DNA of 64,000 nt from Rhizobium sp. NFR03 (GCF_900111275.1 NZ_FOGR01000001.1:434001-498000), one strand, 5' to 3'. Shown: positions 11,715 to 22,594, counted from the first letter of the stretch. The notes: generated by a model from the sequence alone, not told the origin. Numbers and translations: made by a program.

Positions 11715-13388
11715 TCAGCCACCACCCGCCAGCAACTTCGCCGCCGCCGCCCTCGCCTCTTCGGTGATCGAGGCACCGGCAAGCATGCGGGCGATCTCTT
11801 CCGTGCGATCCTTGTCGTTCATGCGCGCAACCCGTGTCGCGATCATCTCCGAGGACTTTTCGGAAGGACCCTTCGAGATCAACAGATGGGTCGCCGCTCG
11901 CGCCGCCACCTGCGGCGCGTGGGTGACGGAGAGAACCTGAACCGTCTTCGAGAGCCGCTTCAGCCGCTGCCCGATGGCGTCGGCAACCGCGCCACCGACG
12001 CCGGTGTCGATCTCGTCGAAGACGAGCGTGGGTGCGGAGCCGCGGTCGGCCAGCGCCACCTTCAGCGCCAGCAGGAATCGTGAAAGCTCGCCCCCCGACG
12101 CCACCTTCATGATCGGCCCCGGCCGCGTGCCCGGATTGGTCTGCACATGGAACTCGACGACATCGATGCCTTCGGCCGTCATCTGCGTCGGATCGCTCGC
12201 GACCTCCGCCATGAAGCGCGCACGCTCCAGTTTCAGCGCCGGAAGCTCGGCCATTACGGCCTCCGACAAGGCGCTCGCCGTATGATGCCGTTTGGACGAC
12301 AGGGCCGCCGCCGCCGCATCGAAATCCGATCGCGCAATGGCGAGTTGCGTTTCCAACTGCTTCAGCTTCTCTTCGCCCGCATCGAGATCGGCCACGCTAT
12401 TGATCATGCGCACGGCCAGTGCCGGAAGCTCCGTGACGGGAACCGAATATTTGCGGGCGGCAGCGCGAAGTGCGAACAGCCGTTCCTCCACCCTCTCCAG
12501 TTCTTTCGGATCATATTCCGTCCGCCGCAATGCCGCTTCCACAGCCATCTGCGCGTCGGACAGCTGGTTGAGCGCCGCATCGAGCAGGTTGACGGTTTCC
12601 TCCAGAAGACCCGGCGCCTCGTGGCTCTTGCGCTCCAGACGACGCATGAGCGAGGCAATCTGCGGAACGGGAGACGCGTTGCCATTGAGGAAATCGCTCG
12701 CCTCGCTGATATCCGAGGCAATGCGCTCCGACTTCATCATCGTCGCGCGACGCTCGGCAAGCTCGTCTTCCTCGCCATCGAGTGGCGCCAGAGCCTCCAG
12801 CTCTTCGACGGCGGCGCGGAGATAATCGGCTTCGCGGGCGGCGGCGTCTACCTTCTCACGGTGACGCTTCAGACCGCGTTCGGCATCGCGCCAGATACGG
12901 AAAAGGTCGCTGACCGTTTCCGCTTCCCCCGTCAAGCCGCCGAAGGCATCGAGAAGCAGCCGATGGGCATGGGTATCGACCAGCGCGCGATCATCATGCT
13001 GTCCGTGGATTTCGACAAGCCGCTGCCCCGCCTGCCGCAGAAGCTGAACGGAAACCGGCTGGTCGTTTACATAGGCCTTGGTGCGACCGTCGGACGATTG
13101 CACGCGGCGAAAGATCAGGTCCCCATCGTCATCGATGCCGTTTTCCCGCACGAGCAGCCGCGCGGGATGATCGAGCGCAACGTCGAAAACCGCCGTCACC
13201 TGCCCCTTTGTCCCGCCATGGCGCACGAGCGAACCATCGCCGCGCCCGCCGAGCGCCAGCGACAGGCTGTCGAGCAGGATGGACTTGCCTGCCCCGGTCT
13301 CGCCGGTCAGGACGGAAAGGCCGGCATCGAAGGACAGGTCAAGCCGTTCGATCAGGACGATATCGCGGATCGAGAGCTGTGAAAGCAT
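11715..13388 (-). CDS. recN: DNA repair protein RecN
   Basis: SMC-like ATPase acting in double-strand break repair. 557 residues. Walker A is LTGETGAGKSILLDSLSLALGG near the N-terminus and Walker B is LVFDEIDTGVGGAVADAIG near the C-terminus, with the signature VASGGELSRFLLALK before it. The middle (about 150-370) is helical and charged, consistent with a coiled coil. It lies 21 bases downstream of bamD and is probably in the same transcript. Confidence 0.97.
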   Translation of the reverse strand: MLSQLSIRDIVLIERLDLSFDAGLSVLTGETGAGKSILLDSLSLALGGRGDGSLVRHGGTKGQVTAVFDVALDHPARLLVRENGIDDDGDLIFRRVQSSDGRTKAYVNDQPVSVQLLRQAGQRLVEIHGQHDDRALVDTHAHRLLLDAFGGLTGEAETVSDLFRIWRDAERGLKRHREKVDAAAREADYLRAAVEELEALAPLDGEEDELAERRATMMKSERIASDISEASDFLNGNASPVPQIASLMRRLERKSHEAPGLLEETVNLLDAALNQLSDAQMAVEAALRRTEYDPKELERVEERLFALRAAARKYSVPVTELPALAVRMINSVADLDAGEEKLKQLETQLAIARSDFDAAAAALSSKRHHTASALSEAVMAELPALKLERARFMAEVASDPTQMTAEGIDVVEFHVQTNPGTRPGPIMKVASGGELSRFLLALKVALADRGSAPTLVFDEIDTGVGGAVADAIGQRLKRLSKTVQVLSVTHAPQVAARAATHLLISKGPSEKSSEMIATRVARMNDKDRTEEIARMLAGASITEEARAAAAKLLAGGG

Positions 13389-13409
13389 TCGGTCTTCTGT
13401 TCTTTCGGA

Positions 13410-14276
13410 TCAGACGCCGAGGATCTTCTTGCCGGCCCGGGAAATCCAGGACCCGCCATTCTCGCGCGGCTCGAGCCCGTTGGTCTGCAGCAGCTTGTAG
13501 CTGTCGGCGTACCATTGGCTGTCAGGATAGTTATGTCCGAGAACGGCGGCTGCCGTCTGCGCCTCGCTGGTAATGCCCATGGCGAAGTAGCTCTCGACCA
13601 GGCGGGCCAGCGCTTCCTCGACCTGATTGGTGCCGGAATACTGCTCGACCACGGTGCGGAAACGCGTGACGGCCGCCAGGTATTCCTTGCGTTCCAGATA
13701 GTAGCGCCCGACCTGCATTTCCTTGCCGGCCAGCTGGTCCTTCGCAAAGCGGATCTTCGCCTGCGCATCTTCGACATATTCGGAATTCGGGTATTTATCG
13801 ACAACCACCTGCATGGCCTCGATCGTCTTGAACGCCGGCTTCTGGTCCTGCGTCACCGTCGGGATCTGCTTGGAATAGGCAAGACCCAGAATGTACTGCG
13901 CGTAAGCGGCATCTTCCGATTCGGGATAAAGATTGAGATAGCGCGTGGCCGCGTTGATCGCGTCCTGGTTCTGTCCCTGCCGATAATTGACGAAGGCCTT
14001 CATGACCAGAGCCTTGCGGGCATATTCGGAGAACGGCTGCTGCTTGTCGATGGCGTCGAACTTGCGCGCGGCTTCCGTCGTCTTGCCGGCATTCAGGTTG
14101 GCGAGGCCCTGATTGTACAGAACCTCCGGCGGATCTGTCTCGGCCGTCAGTTTGGTGATGTCGATGTCGGGGTCGTTCTGGCAGGCGGTCACGACGACGC
14201 TGGTTGTCCCCGCTACAAGCGTGACCATCGCCACGCGCGCCATCGTCTTCCATTCGAAGCCGTCTGCAAAAACCAT
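13410..14276 (-). CDS. bamD: Outer membrane assembly lipoprotein BamD (ComL)
   Basis: Lipoprotein subunit of the BAM complex that inserts outer-membrane proteins. 288 residues. The N-terminus has a signal segment ending in the lipobox VVVTAC with lipidated Cys32; a shorter start at 14243 ([12 protein letters not shown]) would also keep the lipobox. The mature part has TPR-like repeats, for example [19 protein letters not shown] and [19 protein letters not shown]. It lies between lpxC and recN, as in other rhizobia, after the lpxC terminator, so it probably has its own promoter at about 14277-14395. Confidence 0.95.
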   Translation of the reverse strand: MVFADGFEWKTMARVAMVTLVAGTTSVVVTACQNDPDIDITKLTAETDPPEVLYNQGLANLNAGKTTEAARKFDAIDKQQPFSEYARKALVMKAFVNYRQGQNQDAINAATRYLNLYPESEDAAYAQYILGLAYSKQIPTVTQDQKPAFKTIEAMQVVVDKYPNSEYVEDAQAKIRFAKDQLAGKEMQVGRYYLERKEYLAAVTRFRTVVEQYSGTNQVEEALARLVESYFAMGITSEAQTAAAVLGHNYPDSQWYADSYKLLQTNGLEPRENGGSWISRAGKKILGV

Positions 14277-14395
14277 CAGAACATCCCAACTCGAGTGGCA
14301 GCTGCCCCGCCGCCGACCATGCGGTTCTAGATCATACTAGAACAAGTCCGCAACGTCATGGTGACCGATTAACGCAATTTTGTGGCATCGCGTCC

Positions 14396-14424
14396 ATGAA
14401 AAAGCCGGTCATATGACCGGCTTT
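14396..14424 (-). terminator. Rho-independent terminator of lpxC
   Basis: A perfect 24-base palindrome, AAAGCCGGTCAT and its complement (14401-14424), lies 27 bases after the lpxC stop. On the minus strand the stem runs into CTTTTTC, a good U-run. Confidence 0.85.
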
Positions 14425-14450
14425 AAGGCAATTTTTATGTATATTGTGCG

Positions 14451-15404
14451 TCAGGCCGAAAGCTCGGACGCGCCTGCGACCTGCTTCTCGCGCGGGAGAC
14501 GTGTGCGCGGCATCGCCGTTTCCACGATCTCGTAGGCCGTGGGATCGCTGAACAGAGCCTGCAAGGCGTTGGCGTTCATCTTGTGACCGCCGCGATAGGA
14601 CCGATAGCAACCGATGAACGGCAGGCCGGCCAGCGCGAGGTCGCCGACAGCATCCAGCGTCTTGTGACGAACGAACTCGTCCTTGGCGTAGCGCAGACCT
14701 TCGACATTGATGACGGTATGATCATCGGCGATGACGACAGAGTTTTCGAGCGAGGAGCCCAGGCCGCGGCCGGCAGCCCACATACGCTCGACATCGCGCA
14801 TGAAGCCGAACGTGCGGGCCCGCGACAGTTCGTTCTTGAAGGTCGCAGCCGTCATGTCGCCCTGCCAGGACTGGCGGCCGATGAGCGGCGTATCGAAATC
14901 GATCTCGACCTCAAAGCGCATACCGCCATCGTAAGGCACGAATTCCGACCAGGAAGCACCGCTCTCGATTCGCACCGGCTTCAGGATTCGGATGTAGCGG
15001 CGCTTCACGGCAAGAGCCTTGATGCCCGTCTGCTCAATGGCCTCGATAAAAGGAGCCGAGCTGCCGTCCATGATCGGCATTTCCGCGCCATGAACCTCGA
15101 CGAGCAGATTGTCGAGACCGACAGCGTAGATCGCAGCCATCACATGCTCGATCGTTGCAATCCAGGTAGCCGGCGACGTGCCGAGAATGGTGCAGAGATC
15201 CGTATTGCCGACATTGGAGGAGACGGCACGGTACTCACCGAGAACCCGCTCGCCCTCGACACGCTGGAAGACGATACCGGTATTGGCTTCAGCCGGATGA
15301 AAGGTGATCGATACGTCGGCGCCTGAGTGCACGCCCGTCCCGCTCAGGGTTACCTGATCGGCGATGGTCGTCTGAAACCCCAGCAGTCCAATTCCCAGTC
15401 CCAT
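14451..15404 (-). CDS. lpxC: UDP-3-O-acyl-N-acetylglucosamine deacetylase
   Basis: Zinc deacetylase catalysing the committed step of lipid A synthesis. 317 residues from ATG 15404 (MGLGIGLLGFQTTIADQVTL), the usual size. Zinc ligands are in the IEHVMAAIYAVG segment and in RHKTLDAVGDLALAG, and GCYRSYRGGHKMN is the C-terminal signature. Longer in-frame starts to 15596 run into the 3' region of ftsZ and lack family similarity. It follows ftsZ but is separated by a terminator, so it is probably transcribed from the 15405-15660 gap. Confidence 0.96.
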   Translation of the reverse strand: MGLGIGLLGFQTTIADQVTLSGTGVHSGADVSITFHPAEANTGIVFQRVEGERVLGEYRAVSSNVGNTDLCTILGTSPATWIATIEHVMAAIYAVGLDNLLVEVHGAEMPIMDGSSAPFIEAIEQTGIKALAVKRRYIRILKPVRIESGASWSEFVPYDGGMRFEVEIDFDTPLIGRQSWQGDMTAATFKNELSRARTFGFMRDVERMWAAGRGLGSSLENSVVIADDHTVINVEGLRYAKDEFVRHKTLDAVGDLALAGLPFIGCYRSYRGGHKMNANALQALFSDPTAYEIVETAMPRTRLPREKQVAGASELSA

Positions 15405-15660
15405 ACTCTTCACTTTCACAATTCTGGCGGCGAACCGCCTTATTCCGTGTCTGCAAGATACGTCTTTGAGCCCCAGGTCAACCTCTCGACGGCAAGTCGA
15501 ACTTGCCGCCCCCAGCCTTCGGTACGATCGGGAGCATTGATATGCGCAGACTTTCCAGTCCGAAGATAAGGCCCTCGACCGGCCATTCCAAATCACTGTT
15601 TCTTTCGCATTGTAACGCTTCTTCTACACCCGCTAAACCCATGAACGGGTTACGAAAAAC

Positions 15661-15690
15661 GGAAAAGCCTGGGCTTGTGGGCCCAGGCGT
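15661..15690 (-). terminator. Rho-independent terminator of ftsZ
   Basis: On the minus strand GCCTGGGC-CCACAA-GCCCAGGC is followed by TTTTCC, about 30 bases after the ftsZ stop. The rest of the 15405-15718 gap holds no gene; it should contain the lpxC promoter, which I could not place. Confidence 0.8.
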
Positions 15691-15718
15691 TCCGGCAAGG
15701 TAGAAGGCGGGTGGAAAA

Positions 15719-17494
15719 TCAGTTCGACTGCCGGCGAAGGAACGCCGGAATTTCGAGCTGATCGTCGTCCTGCGCACGCGGCTGCGGGTTCACGCGGCCG
15801 CGTTCGTCGAGCGCACCGCGACGCGGTGCGTAGACGCTCGCCTCGGGTGACAGCGGACGACGCTGCTGCGATGCAGCTGTCGGCGCTCCCGAGGTCATGT
15901 CCGACGCGACGGAATGATCTTCCTCTTCGCGGCGGCCGAGCGAATTGGTGATTCGCTTGAGAAGACCCATCGGACCGCGCTCTTCGTGATGCGCGGCGGC
16001 CGGCTGGGACCGGTGTTCGGCTTCGGCCTTCACCATTGGCGGGAAGTCCTCGACCTTCGGCATGCGGACAGGTTCCGGCTGGCGCATCATCGGAGCGGGC
16101 TCGTGACGCTGAACCATCGGCTCATGCTGCATGTGGTGCGCCGGCGCATGCTGGGCATGCATCGGAGCGGCCTGAACCGGCTGCTGCTGGTAGATCGGCA
16201 TCTCAACCGGAGCCTGCGGAGCCGGAGCGCGCATGACCGGAGCGGCTTCCGGTGCAGCACCGGCAAACAGCTTGCTCTGCGGGCGGAAGTCGTCCTGAGC
16301 CTTTTCGGCGGCGCGCGCCTGGATCAGGAGTTCGCGTTCGATCTCAGCCTGACGGATGGCTTCTGCGATATGGTCGGCCTGCGGTGCCTGCGGCTGGGGA
16401 GCCGCCTGCTGCATGACGGGTGCCGGCTGAGCCTGCATGACCGGCGCGGCGGCAGGTGCTGCCGGGCGGGCGGCGGGCTTGGATGCTACCGGGCGAAAGC
16501 TAGAAGTCCGATCGGCCACCTCCGCGGCCGTACGATCGATTCCGGTTGCAACGACGGACACGCGAATCATGCCCTCGAGTTCTTCGTCGAATGTCGCACC
16601 AAGGATGATGTTGGCGTCCGGATCGACTTCCTCGCGGATACGAGTCGCGGCTTCGTCGACTTCGAACAGCGTCATGTCACGACCACCGGTGATCGAGATC
16701 AGGAGGCCCTGCGCACCCTTCATCGACGTTTCGTCGAGGAGCGGGTTGGCGATTGCGGCTTCGGCAGCGGCCATTGCGCGGCCATCGCCCGAGGCTTCGC
16801 CGGTGCCCATCATCGCACGACCCATCTCGCGCATCACAGAGCGAACGTCGGCGAAGTCGAGGTTGATCAGACCTTCCTTGACCATCAGGTCGGTGATGCA
16901 GGCAACACCCGAATAGAGAACCTGGTCGGCCATTGCGAAGGCATCGGCGAAGGTCGTCTTGTCGTTGGCGATGCGGAAGAGGTTCTGGTTGGGGATCACG
17001 ATCAGCGTATCGACCGACTTCTGCAGTTCGGCGATGCCCTGATCGGCAAGACGCATGCGGCGCTGGCCTTCGAAGTGGAAAGGCTTCGTGACGACGCCGA
17101 CGGTGAGGATGCCCTTGTTGCGCGCAGCCTGCGCGACGACCGGAGCAGCACCCGTACCCGTGCCGCCGCCCATGCCGGCGGTCACGAAGCACATATGCGT
17201 GCCGGAGAGGTGGTCGATGATTTCATCGATGCACTCTTCGGCAGCAGCGCGACCGACTTCCGGCTGCGAACCCGCGCCGAGACCTTCGGTGACAGCCACA
17301 CCCATCTGGATGATTCGTTCTGCCTTGGTCATGGTCAGCGCCTGGGCGTCCGTATTGGCGACGACGAAATCGACGCCCTGGAGACCTGCGGTGATCATGT
17401 TGTTGACGGCGTTGCCGCCGCCGCCGCCGACACCGATAACAGTGATGCGGGGCTTGAGCTCGGTGATATCCGGCTTCTGCAAGTTGATGGTCAT
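15719..17494 (-). CDS. ftsZ: Cell division protein FtsZ
   Basis: Tubulin-like GTPase forming the division ring. 591 residues from ATG 17494, with AGGAACGGG just before it; an upstream in-frame start adds a non-homologous leader. The GTP-binding core (about 1-320) has [12 protein letters not shown] and the tubulin signature [14 protein letters not shown]. About 240 extra residues follow, rich in Pro, Ala, Gln, His and Met, and then the conserved C-terminal peptide [13 protein letters not shown] that binds FtsA and other partners. The long linker is typical of Rhizobiales. Eighty-seven bases separate it from ftsA. Confidence 0.98.
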   Translation of the reverse strand: MTINLQKPDITELKPRITVIGVGGGGGNAVNNMITAGLQGVDFVVANTDAQALTMTKAERIIQMGVAVTEGLGAGSQPEVGRAAAEECIDEIIDHLSGTHMCFVTAGMGGGTGTGAAPVVAQAARNKGILTVGVVTKPFHFEGQRRMRLADQGIAELQKSVDTLIVIPNQNLFRIANDKTTFADAFAMADQVLYSGVACITDLMVKEGLINLDFADVRSVMREMGRAMMGTGEASGDGRAMAAAEAAIANPLLDETSMKGAQGLLISITGGRDMTLFEVDEAATRIREEVDPDANIILGATFDEELEGMIRVSVVATGIDRTAAEVADRTSSFRPVASKPAARPAAPAAAPVMQAQPAPVMQQAAPQPQAPQADHIAEAIRQAEIERELLIQARAAEKAQDDFRPQSKLFAGAAPEAAPVMRAPAPQAPVEMPIYQQQPVQAAPMHAQHAPAHHMQHEPMVQRHEPAPMMRQPEPVRMPKVEDFPPMVKAEAEHRSQPAAAHHEERGPMGLLKRITNSLGRREEEDHSVASDMTSGAPTAASQQRRPLSPEASVYAPRRGALDERGRVNPQPRAQDDDQLEIPAFLRRQSN

Positions 17495-17581
17495 TTTACC
17501 CGTTCCTTCCTGGTTTCTGGTCGCCTTGCCGAGCCGACCAAATCTCAATTTACCCTTATGCAGGTCCTACCTTACGCGAAC

Positions 17582-18913
17582 CTAGAAACTCTCTTTCAGC
17601 CACTGCCCCATTCGAGCGATACGGCTGTCGCCGCCGCCGAGCGACGAAAGCATCCCGCCCTGGGCGGCATGCGTCTCCATCTCGGCGACCTGCGGATAGA
17701 TCATCAGGCCGACAGCCGTGGAGAAGGCCGGGCCCTTGGCGGCCGGCGGAAGGCCGGAAACACCAAGAGGGCGACCAATCCGCACGTTGCGGGCAAGAAT
17801 ACGGCGCGCCGCTTCCGGCAGGCCCGTCAGCTGGCTTCCGCCACCGGTCAGCACAACCCGCTTTCCGACGATCGGCGAGAAGCCCGAACGCTGGATGCGG
17901 TCGCGAATGAGTTCCAGCGTCTCCTCGACGCGAGCGCGAACGATTCGCGAAACGAGGGCGCGTGGAACGTGAGTCGGCTGATCGCGATCGTCTTCGCCGA
18001 TAGGCGGAACCGTCACCATTTCGCGCTCGTCGGCGTCGTTCGGCATGACCGAGCCATGCACGACCTTAAGCCGCTCGGCATCCTCGATCCGGGTCGAGAG
18101 ACCGCGTGCAAGGTCCGTCGTCACATGATGACCGCCCAGGCTCACGGCGTCGGCATGCACAAGCTTGCCCTCCGCAAAGACCGAGATCGTCGTCGTGCCG
18201 CCGCCCATGTCGATGCAGGCGCAGCCGAGTTCGACCTCGTCGTCCACCAGTGCGGAAAGACCGCTGGCATACGGGGTCGCCACGATGCCTTCGACCGAAA
18301 GATGCGCGCGGTTGATGCACAGTTCGAGGTTCTTCAGCGCCGCACGCTCGGCCGTCAGCACGTGCATGTCGACACCGAGGGTGTCGCCGAACATGGCGAG
18401 CGGATCGCGGATGCCACGTTCACCGTCGAGCGAGAAACCTGTCGGCAGCGAATGGAGAATGACTCGGTCCTGACGCTGCGAGCGCTGGCCGGCAGCCGCA
18501 AGAACCCGCTTGAGGTCCGCGCCGTCCACTTCCTGACCGCCGAGATCGACGGAGGCCGTGTAGATGTCGCTCTGCAGGCGTCCTGCGGATACGTTCACGA
18601 TCAGGCTGTCGATTGTCAGCCCGGCCATGCGCTCGGCGGCATCCACGGCAAGCCGTACGACGCTTTCGGCGGCATCCAGATCGGCGATGACGCCGTTCTT
18701 CATGCCGTGCGATTTGTGATGGCCAAGACCGATAACCTCGATCGCATGCGTGCGACCGGGCAGGATCTGGCTTTCGGCGCGCGGTGTCAGGCGGCCGATC
18801 ATGCAAACGACCTTCGTCGAACCGATGTCGAGGACCGAAACGATGTGGGATCGCTTCGCCGACAGGGGCTTCAGACGCGGCAGGCCGAAATGCGACGAAC
18901 CGAACAGGCTCAT
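17582..18913 (-). CDS. ftsA: Cell division protein FtsA
   Basis: Actin-like membrane tether for FtsZ. 443 residues. Phosphate and nucleotide motifs are VSVLDIGSTKVVCMIG (N-terminal), CIDMGGGTTTISVFAEG and VVLTGGGSQLTG. The C-terminal GQWLKESF is the membrane-binding amphipathic helix. Its ATG overlaps the ftsQ stop by four bases. Confidence 0.97.
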   Translation of the reverse strand: MSLFGSSHFGLPRLKPLSAKRSHIVSVLDIGSTKVVCMIGRLTPRAESQILPGRTHAIEVIGLGHHKSHGMKNGVIADLDAAESVVRLAVDAAERMAGLTIDSLIVNVSAGRLQSDIYTASVDLGGQEVDGADLKRVLAAAGQRSQRQDRVILHSLPTGFSLDGERGIRDPLAMFGDTLGVDMHVLTAERAALKNLELCINRAHLSVEGIVATPYASGLSALVDDEVELGCACIDMGGGTTTISVFAEGKLVHADAVSLGGHHVTTDLARGLSTRIEDAERLKVVHGSVMPNDADEREMVTVPPIGEDDRDQPTHVPRALVSRIVRARVEETLELIRDRIQRSGFSPIVGKRVVLTGGGSQLTGLPEAARRILARNVRIGRPLGVSGLPPAAKGPAFSTAVGLMIYPQVAEMETHAAQGGMLSSLGGGDSRIARMGQWLKESF

Positions 18914-19845
18914 ATGCGGTCCTCTTGGCTCTCGATTTTCTTGAGCTGTTTGGTGCGGGCTTCAAGGGCGACCTGTCGGCGCTCTGCGGCGCCGGGGGTC
19001 AGTTGTATGGTGGTGCGATCTTCGAGACGAAGATCGACGGCGGCGATGTCGCGCTCCAGCAGTTGCTGGCCCTCTTCCATCGTGGACAGCACCTGCATGG
19101 CGCGGTCGAGATCCTGCTCGGGAAGCTTCACCATGACGCCATTGTCGAGGATCAGATCCCAGCGACGACCGGCGACACGGACATAGGCCTTCACGCGGCT
19201 GGCGATTTCCGGCCAGTCGGCGAAGCGGGCATAGAAGCCGGCCGCTGCGGTTTCCGCGTCCCGACCGACGAACAGGGGCAATTCGGCGAACTTGTTGTCG
19301 CGCAGCGGCGCAATCACGCTGCCGCTCTTCTCGATGAGCGACAGATCGGACCCGTGCTGCCAGATACCGAAAGCCTTGCGCTCCTTGAGGTTGACCTCGA
19401 TCGTGCCGGGATAGACCTTGCGGACCGTCACCTCTTCGACCCACGGCATCTTCGCGATGGCCTGACGGGCGGCATCGATATCGAGAGCGACGAGTGACGT
19501 CGCACCATCGAGACCGATCTCCTGAAGAATGTCGATTTCAGAGGTCTGGTCGTTGCCAGCGATCTTCACGTCCTCGATGGCGAAGCCGGCAGCCGACGTC
19601 GTCGCCTTTGCGACTTCAGGCGTGTGTCCGCCGATCGCCATGCCATAGAGGCCCGTTGCAGCAAAGAGCGCCAGCGCGGAGACCGTGCCGGTATAAGGTG
19701 CGAAGTGAATGCGGCCCGTGCCGAGCGCGACGAAGAAGCGGACGACGCGACGCAGCGGACGCGGCAAGACGACATGGCCATCCATGTCCCGGAACTCCTG
19801 CGGCGCGCGGACGCGCTCCTGGAAACGACCTCTCAACGCAAACAC
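18910..19845 (-). CDS. ftsQ: Cell division protein FtsQ
   Basis: Bitopic divisome protein linking cytoplasmic and periplasmic division factors. 311 residues: basic cytoplasmic N-terminus, one membrane span (about 52-75, [21 protein letters not shown]), a POTRA domain ([40 protein letters not shown]), then the FtsQ beta domain. It overlaps ddl by 13 bases and ftsA by four, so ddl-ftsQ-ftsA form a tight unit. Confidence 0.96.
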   Translation of the reverse strand: MFALRGRFQERVRAPQEFRDMDGHVVLPRPLRRVVRFFVALGTGRIHFAPYTGTVSALALFAATGLYGMAIGGHTPEVAKATTSAAGFAIEDVKIAGNDQTSEIDILQEIGLDGATSLVALDIDAARQAIAKMPWVEEVTVRKVYPGTIEVNLKERKAFGIWQHGSDLSLIEKSGSVIAPLRDNKFAELPLFVGRDAETAAAGFYARFADWPEIASRVKAYVRVAGRRWDLILDNGVMVKLPEQDLDRAMQVLSTMEEGQQLLERDIAAVDLRLEDRTTIQLTPGAAERRQVALEARTKQLKKIESQEDRI

Positions 19846-20759
19846 GACGCATCCTCCACGATCCAGCTGAGGAACTCACCAAAGGAATGGCCGGCATGAA
19901 CCGCCATTTCAGGAACCAGCGATGTCGGGGTCATACCTGGCTGCGTGTTGATTTCGAGCCAGATCAGCTCACCCTCTTCGGATGCGCTTTCGTCAAGGCG
20001 GAAGTCGGAGCGGCTGACACCACGGCACCCCATCGCATGATGTGCCGCAACGGCCAGTCTTTGAATGTTTTGGTAAATATTCGGTAAAATTTCCGCCGGA
20101 ATGACATGCTTCGAGCCACCCGCGGCATATTTTGCATCGAAGTCGTAGAAGGCATGCCCCTGCGGAATGATCTCGGTCACGCCCAGCGCTTCGCCGCCCA
20201 TGACGCCGCAGGTGAATTCGCGGCCGGGAATGTACCGCTCGACCATGACGAGGTCGCCGTAGCGCCACTCGCTGGATGTGATGATCTGCGGCGGATGCGA
20301 CTGATCCTTCTGGACGATGACGACGCCGAAGCTCGACCCTTCGCGCACAGGCTTGACCACGTAGGGCGTCGGAATCGGATGATCCTGGCCGAAATCGTGC
20401 CGATCCATCACCTTCGCCTCGGCAACGGGAATGCCCGCCGCCTTCGCGACGATCTTGGCCTGCCCCTTGTCCATGGCCAGCGACGAGGCCAGCACACCGG
20501 AATGTGTGTAGGGAATTTCGAGATATTCCAGAATGCCCTGTATCGTGCCGTCTTCGCCGAAAGGACCATGCAGTGCATTGAAAGCGACGTCGGGGCGCAG
20601 CGCGTCAAGAACGGTGGCGACATCGCGATCGACATCGATTCGCGTGACGCGATAACCGAAGGCTTCCAGCGCGTCGGCACAGGCGGCGCCCGAAGACAGG
20701 CTGACCGGCCGCTCCGACGAGAAGCCTCCCATCAGCACTGCGACGTGTTTGCCACTCAT
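19833..20759 (-). CDS. ddl: D-alanine--D-alanine ligase
   Basis: ATP-grasp enzyme making D-Ala-D-Ala for MurF. 308 residues. Motifs: [17 protein letters not shown] (substrate loop), [15 protein letters not shown], the [14 protein letters not shown] lysine strand, and the metal-binding [18 protein letters not shown]. It is the first gene of the ddl-ftsQ-ftsA-ftsZ segment. In this genome it is separated from murB by about 2.2 kb carrying a transporter. Confidence 0.97.
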   Translation of the reverse strand: MSGKHVAVLMGGFSSERPVSLSSGAACADALEAFGYRVTRIDVDRDVATVLDALRPDVAFNALHGPFGEDGTIQGILEYLEIPYTHSGVLASSLAMDKGQAKIVAKAAGIPVAEAKVMDRHDFGQDHPIPTPYVVKPVREGSSFGVVIVQKDQSHPPQIITSSEWRYGDLVMVERYIPGREFTCGVMGGEALGVTEIIPQGHAFYDFDAKYAAGGSKHVIPAEILPNIYQNIQRLAVAAHHAMGCRGVSRSDFRLDESASEEGELIWLEINTQPGMTPTSLVPEMAVHAGHSFGEFLSWIVEDASCLR

Positions 20760-21214
20760 GAAAACCCCCGACGTTTCTGATCCATCATGCGCCGGCGAAG
20801 CGACCGGAAGAACTCCGACTCAACGCTTGCCTGTCTGCGCTCACTAAAGCGTCATTAAGGTTAACGAACCGTTTACTTTCGTTAACCTGGTGCGGTGAGC
20901 GGCACGCCAGACAGAACCGCAGCCAAGGCTGGCGATGGCTGTGATCAAAATGGCACGGAAGCATTCCGCATGGCTCGCGCCGGTTCCGTCACACTTTTGC
21001 GAAGAGTGATCTCCCCTCACCGGGCTTTCGCCCAAAGACAAGGCAGCGGTAAGGCAGCCCGCAAAGCGAGCTATGCGGCATCGTTCCATCTCATGCGAAA
21101 CGGCGAGAGATCGCGTCATATTATTGCGTAAACAGGGTTTCTTCCGACATTAACTTGCCTTAAGAAGCCGTCAGCTACCTATGAGGGTGGCGGATCCTCA
21201 ACACGGACAAGATC
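20760..21214. other. Divergent ddl / transporter intergenic region
   Basis: This 455-base gap between two divergent starts carries no convincing ORF. It contains an inverted repeat GGTTAACGAA (20859-20868) and TTCGTTAACC (20878-20887). This includes TTAA-N7-TTTA, close to the CtrA consensus TTAA-N7-TTAA, about 100 bases upstream of ddl. It should hold promoters for ddl-ftsQAZ and for the transporter. No other structure is certain. Confidence 0.4.
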
Positions 21215-22519
21215 ATGAGCAACGCGATATCTCCGGTATCGTCGAAGGCAGATGTCTTGGACGCACGCGCTACCAATTCCCCGGCTCGCGTGCTCCTGGC
21301 GAGCCTCGTCGGCACCACCATCGAATTCTTCGACTTTTACGTCTACGCAACGGCTGCCGTTCTGGTGTTTCCGACGCTGTTCTTCCCGAACAACGATCCG
21401 ACGACAGCGCTGCTGGCATCCTTCGCCACCTTCTCCATCGCCTTCTTCGCCCGCCCGCTCGGCGCGGTCGTCTTCGGCCATTACGGAGACCGCGTCGGCC
21501 GCAAGACGACGCTGGTCGCAGCCCTTCTGACAATGGGCATCTCCACCGTCATCATCGGCCTTCTCCCATCCTACGAATCGATCGGCGTTCTCGCACCGCT
21601 GCTTCTGGCTTTGTGCCGGTTCGGTCAGGGCTTTGGCCTTGGCGGCGAGTGGGGCGGCGCCGTTCTGCTGGCAACCGAGAATGCGCCTGAAGGCAAGAAG
21701 AGCTGGTACGGCATGTTCCCGCAGCTCGGCGCACCCGTCGGCCTGTTCCTCTCCTCCGGCGTCTTCTGGCTGCTGCTGCATGTCATGTCGCAGGAAGCGC
21801 TGCTGAGCTGGGGCTGGCGCGTGCCGTTCATCGCCTCGATCCTGCTGATCGCGGTCGGCCTCTGGGTTCGCCTGTCCATCACAGAAACACCGGCGTTCCA
21901 GAAGGCCATCGACAAACACGAACGCGTTCAGGTTCCTGTGGTCGAACTCTTCCGCAACCACAAGCGGAGCCTCGTTCTCGGCACCTTCGTTGCGCTGGCA
22001 ACCTTCGTGCTGTTCTACATCGGCTCGGCCTATCTCCTGTCCTACAACATCAAGGTTCTGAAGCTACCCTTCGTCGATGCGCTCGAAATCCAGCTGCTCG
22101 GCGCCGTTCTCTTCGGCATCTTCATCCCCATCGCCGGCAAGCTGGCCGAGCGCTTCGGCCGCCGTGAGATCCTGATCGGCGTGACCGTGCTGATTGGTAT
22201 CTTCTCCTTCTTCCTGCCGGGTCTTCTGACCAGCGGTGAAGCGAGCGTCGTCCTGTTCGTCGTCATCGGCATGGCGCTGATGGGCATCACCTACGGCCTG
22301 ATCGGAACGGCGCTCGCCGCCCCCTTCCCGACCAATGTGCGCTACACCGGTTCGTCGATCACCTTCAACTTCGCCGGCATCTTCGGCGCCTCGCTGGCGC
22401 CCTACATCGCAACCTACCTGCAGGCGACCTACGGCATGACCGCCGTCGGCTACTACGTGCTGTTCGCAGCCGTCATAACGCTCGTCTGCATCCTGCTGTC
22501 AGGCAAGCACGAGGTCTGA
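21215..22519 (+). CDS. MFS transporter, metabolite:H+ symporter (MHS) family
   Basis: 434-residue major-facilitator permease. The first helix carries LVGTTIEFFDFYVYATAAV, typical of the MHS family (ShiA, ProP, KgtP), and the loop 2-3 signature is FGHYGDRVGRKTTLV. FGQGFGLGGEWGGAVLLATENAP is another family marker. Twelve helices are expected. The substrate cannot be told from sequence (organic acids, shikimate and betaine are all known in the family). It lies on the opposite strand to the surrounding dcw cluster and ends at a very strong terminator. Confidence 0.92.
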   Translation: MSNAISPVSSKADVLDARATNSPARVLLASLVGTTIEFFDFYVYATAAVLVFPTLFFPNNDPTTALLASFATFSIAFFARPLGAVVFGHYGDRVGRKTTLVAALLTMGISTVIIGLLPSYESIGVLAPLLLALCRFGQGFGLGGEWGGAVLLATENAPEGKKSWYGMFPQLGAPVGLFLSSGVFWLLLHVMSQEALLSWGWRVPFIASILLIAVGLWVRLSITETPAFQKAIDKHERVQVPVVELFRNHKRSLVLGTFVALATFVLFYIGSAYLLSYNIKVLKLPFVDALEIQLLGAVLFGIFIPIAGKLAERFGRREILIGVTVLIGIFSFFLPGLLTSGEASVVLFVVIGMALMGITYGLIGTALAAPFPTNVRYTGSSITFNFAGIFGASLAPYIATYLQATYGMTAVGYYVLFAAVITLVCILLSGKHEV

Positions 22520-22537
22520 CCTCAAGCAGAATCAGAA

Positions 22538-22584
22538 CAAACAAAAAGGCCGCGAAGTCTCTGACTTCGCGGCCTTTTTGTTTG
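22538..22584. terminator. Strong bidirectional terminator
   Basis: A perfect 22-base-pair stem with a three-base loop: the left arm 22538-22559 begins CAAACAAAAAGGCC, the right arm is 22563-22584. T-rich tails appear on both strands, so it can stop the plus-strand transporter and the minus-strand murB-linked transcript. Confidence 0.9.
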
Positions 22585-22594
22585 TGAAGAAAGC

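Noticed and set aside
15914-19186. A plus-strand open frame of 1090 codons across ftsZ and ftsA
   Set aside because: It is antisense to two unmistakable division genes; long antisense frames are expected in high-GC DNA, and the translation has the His/Arg/Gly-rich look of a shadow frame.
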